Notes under the pieces: generated by a model
Databases searched by the model: none
What the model was told of the DNA's origin: nothing
Seen by the model: only the letters and a program-made list of their open reading frames with translations
Assembly (NCBI RefSeq): GCF_900101495.1
Contig: NZ_FMUS01000022.1
Coordinates: forward strand, 23,534-87,533
Direction: 5' to 3'
Length of the DNA: 64,000 nt
Origin: Alkaliphilus peptidifermentans DSM 18978
Lineage (GTDB): Bacteria; Bacillota; Clostridia; Peptostreptococcales; Natronincolaceae
Made by a program: the position numbers and the translations under genes
Shown here: in pieces, positions 58,382 through 64,000 of the stretch
Numbering within the stretch: the stretch's first letter is position 1
Layout: the number at the start of each line of letters is the position of its first letter

Positions 58382-59786
58382 TAATTTCACCCTCCTCCCA
58401 TGGAACCAGTAGTATTATAGTAGTACCTTTACTATCGCTTTTAATGTTTAAAATTCCATTTATTAGTTCAGCCCTTTCTTGTATTGAAATCAACCCATAG
58501 TTGGTATTTTCATTACTTCTTGTATGATTAATATCAAAGCCTTTACCATTATCCTCGATTATTACATTCACAGATTTTAGGTTTGTTTCAAGAGTGATAC
58601 TAACACTAGTTGCCTCTGCGTGTTTAACTACATTATAGAGGGCTTCTTGAACAATATAATAGATATTTGTTAGTTTTTCTGATGTTAGATGCCCTAGTAC
58701 TACGTTAGTTATTAAATAGTTAAATTTGATATTTAAATTGCTATTTTTAATAAACTGATTTATTAATACTTCTAAATTTTGTCTTAGATCTTCAATTTCA
58801 ATTTTCTTAGTTACCATTTTTCCCATAAAGCTTCGTACCTGCTCAATAATACTATTTAAATTTGTTTTTATCTCTTTTAAATCATCCTTCTTTGCATCAG
58901 ATTCTGACTCAATTAAATTCTCAATTTGTAGTCCTGTAGCAAATAAATTTTGTATAATTCCATCATGGATTTCTCGTGCAAGTCTTCTTCTTTCATCATT
59001 AACTAATTGCTGTTGCGAAAGCTTAGTAATTCTTTCATCTGTCTCCCATCTGAATATGTCGATAGCCTTAATAAAGAAAAAAGTAATAGCCACAGCCGTA
59101 ATCCCTCTACCAAGCTCTACCGGAATACCAAATATACGAATAAATAACTCATTGTTTAATATATTTGCAGGAAAGAAATCTTTTTTTCTCACTAATATTC
59201 CAGCTAAAATACCATAAACAACAAACAAAACAGTCATAAATTTATAATTTAAGGATATTTTATTTAGTTTTAAAGCATCTAGAGTTTTTGAATTTTGATA
59301 TAGGGCTAATGCTGTTACTATTGTACTGGGTAATCCTAGAAAATATCGACTCTGAGCACTAAAAAATGAAAACCAAAAATAATAATTATTTTGACCTACC
59401 ATCATTGATATAAGTACAGCAATCAACCATATTATAAATATTCCAATGGGTAAATATTTTATTAGCTTCTTTATTTTACCATCATACTCAAGTAAAGCTA
59501 AGCCAAAAATAAAGAGATATACAAAGGAAATAGAATTTAATAAGATTTGCAGACCAAATAAATATATATCATATTCTTGATAAAGTTGGGCTATTCTTAG
59601 CATTATTACCCATTCAGTAATTCCATGTATTAATCCAAATAACCCAAGGTATCTAATTACATTTAGAAGAGGAAGTACACTGTGTTTTGTCTTTTTTTGC
59701 TGCAAAGCAAGTAATCCCATTGAAAAGAAGGCCAGTCCATATATAAAGAAAATTACGATATATGCATTTTCGCTAGTTAATTTCAT
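58371..59786 (-). CDS. Sensor histidine kinase, HisKA_3 (NarX/LiaS type) with 7TM sensor
   Basis: A 471-residue kinase. Residues 1-245 hold about seven membrane segments; the cytoplasmic part has the HisKA_3 box with His in ERRRLAREIHDGIIQNLFAT, and ATPase motifs EALYNVVKHAEATSVSI (N box), EDNGKGFDI and the GLISIQERAELI loop. It autophosphorylates and signals to the response regulator encoded just after it. The ligand is probably membrane or envelope stress, judging from neighbours. Confidence 0.9.
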   Translation of the reverse strand: MKLTSENAYIVIFFIYGLAFFSMGLLALQQKKTKHSVLPLLNVIRYLGLFGLIHGITEWVIMLRIAQLYQEYDIYLFGLQILLNSISFVYLFIFGLALLEYDGKIKKLIKYLPIGIFIIWLIAVLISMMVGQNNYYFWFSFFSAQSRYFLGLPSTIVTALALYQNSKTLDALKLNKISLNYKFMTVLFVVYGILAGILVRKKDFFPANILNNELFIRIFGIPVELGRGITAVAITFFFIKAIDIFRWETDERITKLSQQQLVNDERRRLAREIHDGIIQNLFATGLQIENLIESESDAKKDDLKEIKTNLNSIIEQVRSFMGKMVTKKIEIEDLRQNLEVLINQFIKNSNLNIKFNYLITNVVLGHLTSEKLTNIYYIVQEALYNVVKHAEATSVSITLETNLKSVNVIIEDNGKGFDINHTRSNENTNYGLISIQERAELINGILNIKSDSKGTTIILLVPWEEGEINEN

Positions 59787-59885
59787 AGAAACTCTCCTTC
59801 TATAATTTTTACATAATTATTATATCATTATTTATATACTTTAATATTTAAAACATATATTTGGTAATAATATTTAAAATTGAGT

Positions 59886-59921
59886 AAAAAAACAGCATGT
59901 GATCTATCAAAATCACTGCTG
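59886..59921 (-). terminator. Intrinsic terminator of the HMCES/YedK gene
   Basis: On the minus strand CAGCAGTGAT/ATCACATGCTG, a 10-bp stem with one bulge, is followed by seven T residues, about 24 bases past the stop. Confidence 0.75.
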
Positions 59922-59944
59922 TGAGTATTAATCCAATTTATTAA

Positions 59945-60538
59945 TTATACTATTTCTATATAAATATCATCGTCTTTAATCATATCTGATCTTAATATGT
60001 TTATAGGTGTATGATCATTAGCTTCAGAAATCCATAGATCTTCTTTTTCACTGGATAGTATGACTGGCATACGATGGTGGATTTTTTTAAGTGATGGTAT
60101 GGCTTCTTTTGTAATAATAGTAAAACCCGTAAAGACTTCACCATTTTTGTCAATTAACTTGCTGTATAAGCCTGCCATAGAAAACAATTTCTGATTTACT
60201 AAAGAAATTTTATGTTTAATTTTGATATTACCATCGCTTTGCCATTCAAAGTATCCATTCGCTGGAATAATACAACGTCCTTCAATAAGGGCCCTTTTAA
60301 ACATTGGCTTGCTATCAACAGTTTCTCCTCTTGCATTGATTACCAGGTTCCTGAGATATGGTGCTGTAAAGCCCCACTTAAAGAGTTCTATTCGATTCTC
60401 TTCCTTTTTATATATAACTGGAAACTCATAGGATGGATATATTTCTCCTTTTCTATACTGGGTAGCATTATTTATATGAATATTAAATCGTTCAATTACT
60501 TCATCTAAGTCTCCCTCGAAGAAAAATCTACCACACAT
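59945..60538 (-). CDS. SOS response-associated protein (HMCES/YedK family)
   Basis: A 197-residue HMCES/YedK protein with the catalytic Cys at position 2 (MCGRFFFEG), Asn in LVINARGETV, Glu in GYFEWQ and His in IHHRMPVIL. It forms a stable thiazolidine bond with abasic sites in single-stranded DNA and protects them. I found no clear SOS box upstream. It is a single gene. Confidence 0.93.
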   Translation of the reverse strand: MCGRFFFEGDLDEVIERFNIHINNATQYRKGEIYPSYEFPVIYKKEENRIELFKWGFTAPYLRNLVINARGETVDSKPMFKRALIEGRCIIPANGYFEWQSDGNIKIKHKISLVNQKLFSMAGLYSKLIDKNGEVFTGFTIITKEAIPSLKKIHHRMPVILSSEKEDLWISEANDHTPINILRSDMIKDDDIYIEIV

Positions 60539-60729
60539 GAAAACATCTCCTTTGAATAATTTAAATTACGTATAGCTTCTTTTAATTATACCCCAAAGGT
60601 AAATATAAAAACTCTTTTCTTGCTATGTTAGGAAAATGATTCCTGTCATTATACCAATCACAGCTTTGATTTTTAAGCTTGGAGTTTTTACTCTTCTGTG
60701 CTCTTGTTGAATAGTTTTTTTCAATAATT

Positions 60730-61752
60730 TTATAGCTCCTCTGCTGAAGGTTTTAATGTTTTTAATCCAAATGTAAAGAAAACAGCTGCAAATAATAAAA
60801 GTATTCCTAGATTATTTAATACATCCCCTATGGCCATGCCTGCCACCAAATTGTCATATGCCTCCATCAACCATTTCTGTGGTAAAAAATGAGATATAAT
60901 ACGCATCTTTTCTGGCATAAAGGTCACTGGGAAGAAGCTACCACCTAATAAACATGTTGGTACAACAATCAACGTACTTACTACACTATATTTTTCAGTA
61001 TCAGTGATAAATCCCGCAACTCCCAATGCCAGCCCTGTAGCTGCCACTAAAAAGAATAATAGTATAAAGTATATATTCAACATAGAGACTTCATATTGTA
61101 TTCTTAAAATACCTCTAGTTAATCCTAAGAATAAAAGTATCTGGATCATTCCAATAACCAATGAGCCAAGTAGTGTTCCCATTGTAATGTCATACTCGCT
61201 TACAGGTGTAGAAAACATCCTCATAAGAGTTTTGCCCCTTCTATCCTCTAAGAGCAACCCAATGGTTGAGGCCATAAACATCAGTATAAACATTGTTAGA
61301 AAGCCCAAAACCATTCTTCCTTCTCCAAAGCCACCTGCTTCATTATCATAGTTTATTTCCCCCCTCAAAATATATCCCTCAATTAGTCCTTTGAACACTT
61401 GTAGGTCTTGATTATCTTTTAATGCGTATATTCTAAGATTACTAAGGTTATCCTCTTCAGCCAGGTTATCATTGCCTACCTCTAAGGCAAAATCTACTAC
61501 ATTATTTCTAATAGCATGCTCCGCCGTGACATCTTCCAACAATATTACTTTATATCGTTGATCTTCTTCTAGAACTTGTATTAATCTATTATCCTCTGAT
61601 GCTTTTAAAATTCCTACTTCAATTTCCTTCTGTTGAGCCATAGAGGTTGCCAATATGCCTGCCAATATGGGAAAGACTAGAAAATACAGAAGTGTGCTAC
61701 GTTCTCTTATTACTCTACGTATAAAATTAATGGCTATGTACATACTATTCAT
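60730..61752 (-). CDS. ABC-2 type exporter permease (second subunit)
   Basis: A 340-residue permease (MNSMYIAINFIRRVIRERST, a cytoplasmic-to-outside large loop, then GFLTMFILMFMASTIGLLLE, TMGTLLGSLVIGMIQILLFL and a C-terminal membrane bundle). It has the ABC2 architecture with a large extracellular domain after the first helix (residues 45-160). The ATG at 61752 follows GGGAGG. It overlaps the first permease gene. Confidence 0.87.
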   Translation of the reverse strand: MNSMYIAINFIRRVIRERSTLLYFLVFPILAGILATSMAQQKEIEVGILKASEDNRLIQVLEEDQRYKVILLEDVTAEHAIRNNVVDFALEVGNDNLAEEDNLSNLRIYALKDNQDLQVFKGLIEGYILRGEINYDNEAGGFGEGRMVLGFLTMFILMFMASTIGLLLEDRRGKTLMRMFSTPVSEYDITMGTLLGSLVIGMIQILLFLGLTRGILRIQYEVSMLNIYFILLFFLVAATGLALGVAGFITDTEKYSVVSTLIVVPTCLLGGSFFPVTFMPEKMRIISHFLPQKWLMEAYDNLVAGMAIGDVLNNLGILLLFAAVFFTFGLKTLKPSAEEL

Positions 61753-62527
61753 AAATATTTTCCCTCCCATATATAAAGATGGCCAGTAAGGTAAGTATTA
61801 CTCCAACAGTAGTAAGCACAATTATTGAAAAGCTACTATTGGCAAGTGGATTCCCTTCTATAACTTTCATATATAAATCGAAGCCCCACCAATTTATTGT
61901 AAATTTGCTTGCTAAACCGAATCCACCATTTTGAGTTAATCCTCCACTAATAAAGGTCATGACCACTATTACAAAGGATAAAACACCTGATGCTATTTTA
62001 CTGTTTTTAAATAAACCACCTGCTACAAATGCCATGGAAAGCGATACAAAGCCAAGCAACGATGTTGCAAATGCTAACCCTCCCAATGATGTCCCCCAAT
62101 CAACATTAAAGAGAAGATATGATATATAAATGATTGTAAATGAATTAAAAAATAATAATGTAGCCTGCCCTATAAGGCTACCAATAATGAATTGTGATTT
62201 TTTTATTGGAGCCGTAAATATACGCATTAAAGTATGCTCCTCTTTTTCTGAAATTATTGTGGTGGCAGCAATAATACCTGATATCAATACATACATAACT
62301 AAAATTGCAACTGCGAACTCTTGAACCATTGAAGTGGGTTTTCCAGTCCCTAGAAATACTAACTCCACAACCGATTCGGTATTAAAAGCAACATTTGATT
62401 CAATTTCAGTAAATATTTTTGACATAATGAATATTTGAAAAATTGGTACTCCAATAATAATAGGTAACATAACTAAATTTCTAAAAAAACCTTTGATTAC
62501 GTGCTTTATAATTTGATAAGTAACCAA
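61745..62527 (-). CDS. ABC-2 type exporter permease (first subunit)
   Basis: A 260-residue permease with about six membrane segments (IIGVPIFQIFIMSKIF, SQFIIGSLIGQATLLFFNSF, VLSFVIVVMTFISGGLT). It pairs with the second permease and the ATPase, forming an asymmetric drug or antibiotic exporter. It follows the ATPase gene after 12 bases. Confidence 0.86.
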   Translation of the reverse strand: MVTYQIIKHVIKGFFRNLVMLPIIIGVPIFQIFIMSKIFTEIESNVAFNTESVVELVFLGTGKPTSMVQEFAVAILVMYVLISGIIAATTIISEKEEHTLMRIFTAPIKKSQFIIGSLIGQATLLFFNSFTIIYISYLLFNVDWGTSLGGLAFATSLLGFVSLSMAFVAGGLFKNSKIASGVLSFVIVVMTFISGGLTQNGGFGLASKFTINWWGFDLYMKVIEGNPLANSSFSIIVLTTVGVILTLLAIFIYGRENIYE

Positions 62528-62539
62528 GATAATTCCCCC

Positions 62540-63475
62540 TTAATCCCTTAAACTTTTGCCTGTTAAATGAAGGAATACATTTTCTAAATTAACATCCGTT
62601 AAGGCAATATTTTTTATCATTATCTGGTGATTTGCTAAAATAAAAAGAATATCCTGAAGTCGTTCCTGTGAGCTTTTTGAATACACCTCTATTTGATTAT
62701 CCTTTACACTCACACCAAGTATTCCATGAAGCTTCTTTAAAGCATCTACTGCCGAAGCATTTACTTCTGCTGTTTCAACTAATATTTTCTCACCAGAAGT
62801 TATTTCTTTTTTCAAATGATTTTTATCTCCTAAGGCAATAAGTTTACCATTATCCATAATTCCGACACGCTTGCATATCGCCTCAACTTCTTCCATGTAA
62901 TGACTAGTGTATATAATAGTTGCACCCATCCTATTCAATTCTAGTATTGAGTCCAATATATGATTTCTTGATTGCGGATCAATTCCAACTGTTGGTTCAT
63001 CCATTATAATAATGTCTGGTTTATGGACTATTGCACAAGCAATATTTAATCTTCTCTTCATTCCACCAGAAAATTTAACGGGTTTATCTTTTTTTCTATC
63101 TTCTAACCCTGTAAAGGTAAGTGCCTCTTCGATCCTTTCCTTTAGGTGCTTTCCTCTTAATCCATGTAAGCCACCGAAAAATGCAATATTCTCTTCTGCA
63201 GACAAATTATTATAAATCGCCAGCTCTTGCGGTACTAATCCTAGTTTCTTTTTTACATCAATTGGTCTTTTCTTTACATCTATACCATCAACTAAAATTT
63301 CACCGCTATCTGGCTTTAGCAGCCCAACCAACATTTTTATTGTAGTGCTTTTTCCTGCTCCATTAGGTCCCAATAATCCGAAAACCTCACCCTTCTCGAT
63401 AGTAAAGCTTACCTGATCAACAGCCAATTGATGAGAATATCTTTTTATTACATTGTTAAGTTGAATATATGTCAT
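62540..63475 (-). CDS. ABC exporter ATPase (CcmA/antibiotic-resistance type)
   Basis: A 311-residue ATPase with Walker A GPNGAGKST, signature FSGGMKRRLNIA, Walker B IIIMDEPTVGIDP and an H-loop at TSHYM. The DUF4162-like C-terminal region (SGEKILVETAEVNASAVDAL) is that of BcrA/DrrA-type drug exporters. It starts the three-gene exporter operon. Palindromes at 63541-63572 lie in its promoter region. Confidence 0.92.
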   Translation of the reverse strand: MTYIQLNNVIKRYSHQLAVDQVSFTIEKGEVFGLLGPNGAGKSTTIKMLVGLLKPDSGEILVDGIDVKKRPIDVKKKLGLVPQELAIYNNLSAEENIAFFGGLHGLRGKHLKERIEEALTFTGLEDRKKDKPVKFSGGMKRRLNIACAIVHKPDIIIMDEPTVGIDPQSRNHILDSILELNRMGATIIYTSHYMEEVEAICKRVGIMDNGKLIALGDKNHLKKEITSGEKILVETAEVNASAVDALKKLHGILGVSVKDNQIEVYSKSSQERLQDILFILANHQIMIKNIALTDVNLENVFLHLTGKSLRD

Positions 63476-63540
63476 CTAAACCACTCCTTAGGTTATTTTA
63501 TATTTCCATTTTATACTATAGAAGGAATCCACTCTATTAC

Positions 63541-63572
63541 TTTAAGTCATAACATAATATGACTTAAGTCAT
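63541..63572. promoter_or_regulatory. Operator-like palindromes upstream of the ABC exporter
   Basis: ATGACTTAAGTCAT (63559-63572) is a perfect palindrome, and TTTAAGTCAT at 63541-63550 is an inverted copy of its half, so there are three ATGACTTAA half-sites in 32 bases. This is a plausible binding site for a MarR-, CRP/FNR- or similar regulator of the exporter. Confidence 0.6.
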
Positions 63573-63671
63573 GATTAGAAGCAGATGTAAAATTTTAAAA
63601 GTGAAAAGTTACATGATAAATGTCATAGAAGAAAGATTTGAAAACCATTTTTCTAAATATTTGTGTGGTAA

Positions 63672-64000
63672 AAATCGAGTAGAAGGTAGATAATTATTTT
63701 ATCTACCGACCTCTCACACCACCGTACGTACCGTTCGGTATACGGCGGTTCTTTAGTTTACACATGCTTGTTGATAGTAATTAAAGAAGAATAGATAACC
63801 TAGGTCTGATAACCTTTGGTTAGTAAGAGATTTATTTAGAATTGGGCTATTGGCTGTTCGCCAGTAGCTCTTTCTTGTGTTTGCAAATTCCCAAGCTTTG
63901 CCTTCGGCGATACCAAGCTTCTTTAGATTTGTGAATTTCGTTTTGATTTTCTTCCACTGCTTCCAGTAAATCATCCTTATGCGTCTTCTCATCCATTGGT
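63672..64000 (-). mobile_element. Group II intron, 3' part (continues past the window edge)
   Basis: The maturase C-terminus (63753-64000) is followed by a domain V-like hairpin (63751-63718; GAACCGCCGTATACCGAACG continuing into GGTACGTACGGTGGT) and a domain VI-like stem (GGTCGGTAGATAAAATAATT with its complement). The intron then ends near CTACTCGAT. The 5' part lies beyond the right edge, so whether it is intact is unknown. The exact 3' boundary is uncertain by a few bases. Confidence 0.85.
63753..64000 (-). CDS. Group II intron reverse transcriptase/maturase, C-terminal part
   Basis: The last 81 residues of a group II intron protein, open to the window edge: WMRRRIRMIYWKQWKKIKTK, KLGIAEGKAWEFANTRKSYW, RTANSPILNKSLTNQRLSDL and a short end. 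It matches the maturase/X-domain end of LtrA-type proteins. The main RT domains lie outside the window. Confidence 0.9.
   Translation of the reverse strand, partial: QWMRRRIRMIYWKQWKKIKTKFTNLKKLGIAEGKAWEFANTRKSYWRTANSPILNKSLTNQRLSDLGYLFFFNYYQQACVN

Overview
The window is a low-GC, AT-rich chromosome segment with Firmicutes-type GGAGG ribosome-binding sites, frequent TTG/GTG starts and consensus sigma-A promoters. TRAP-TAXI transport, PxpABC, a NifV-like synthase next to aconitase, and PBSX/diffocin-type tail genes suggest an anaerobic member of the Clostridia, possibly Alkaliphilus-like. The exact taxon cannot be fixed from sequence alone.

Layout. 1-4.9 kb: the 5' part of a binding-protein/histidine-kinase fusion (runs off the left edge), a DUF3842 gene, and a zinc/manganese-type ABC importer behind a long structured leader. 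4.9-36.9 kb: a phage-tail island. Its late genes are all on the minus strand. It encodes two complete contractile tail modules, one shared lysis cassette, an ArpU-type activator and a divergent LexA-like repressor, but no terminase, portal, capsid, head-tail connector or integrase. I read it as a double R-type tailocin (diffocin/PBSX-like) locus rather than a prophage. Module B (about 21.5-34.9 kb) is transcribed first, then a secreted cohesin-dockerin protein, then module A (about 4.9-20.6 kb) with extra fibres, three collar-domain fibres and lysis genes. Each module has its own sheath, tube, chaperone with a programmed -1 frameshift site (A AAA AAC), tape measure and baseplate. A 65-bp element, 89% identical between copies, sits between the preceding gene and an intrinsic terminator at the head of each module, so module B lies between direct repeats.

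37-41.7 kb: tRNA-Thr(GGU), then a synthase-aconitase-isocitrate dehydrogenase operon that looks like a 2-oxoglutarate (Re-citrate synthase) pathway. 41.9-46.6 kb: CNNM/HlyC membrane protein, homoserine dehydrogenase, a two-domain VOC dioxygenase-like protein, a YbjQ-family protein and a membrane protein with an unusual start. 46.6-54.8 kb: a pyroglutamate/D-glutamate island. PxpABC (5-oxoprolinase) plus a split D-glutamate cyclase pair (DUF4392, DUF1445) are divergent from a TRAP-TAXI importer.

54.9-64 kb: class V aminotransferase, LiaF/PspC-type envelope-stress proteins, a LiaRS/NarL-type two-component system, a HMCES/YedK-type SOS protein, a drug/antibiotic-type ABC-2 exporter, and the 3' end of a group II intron at the right edge.
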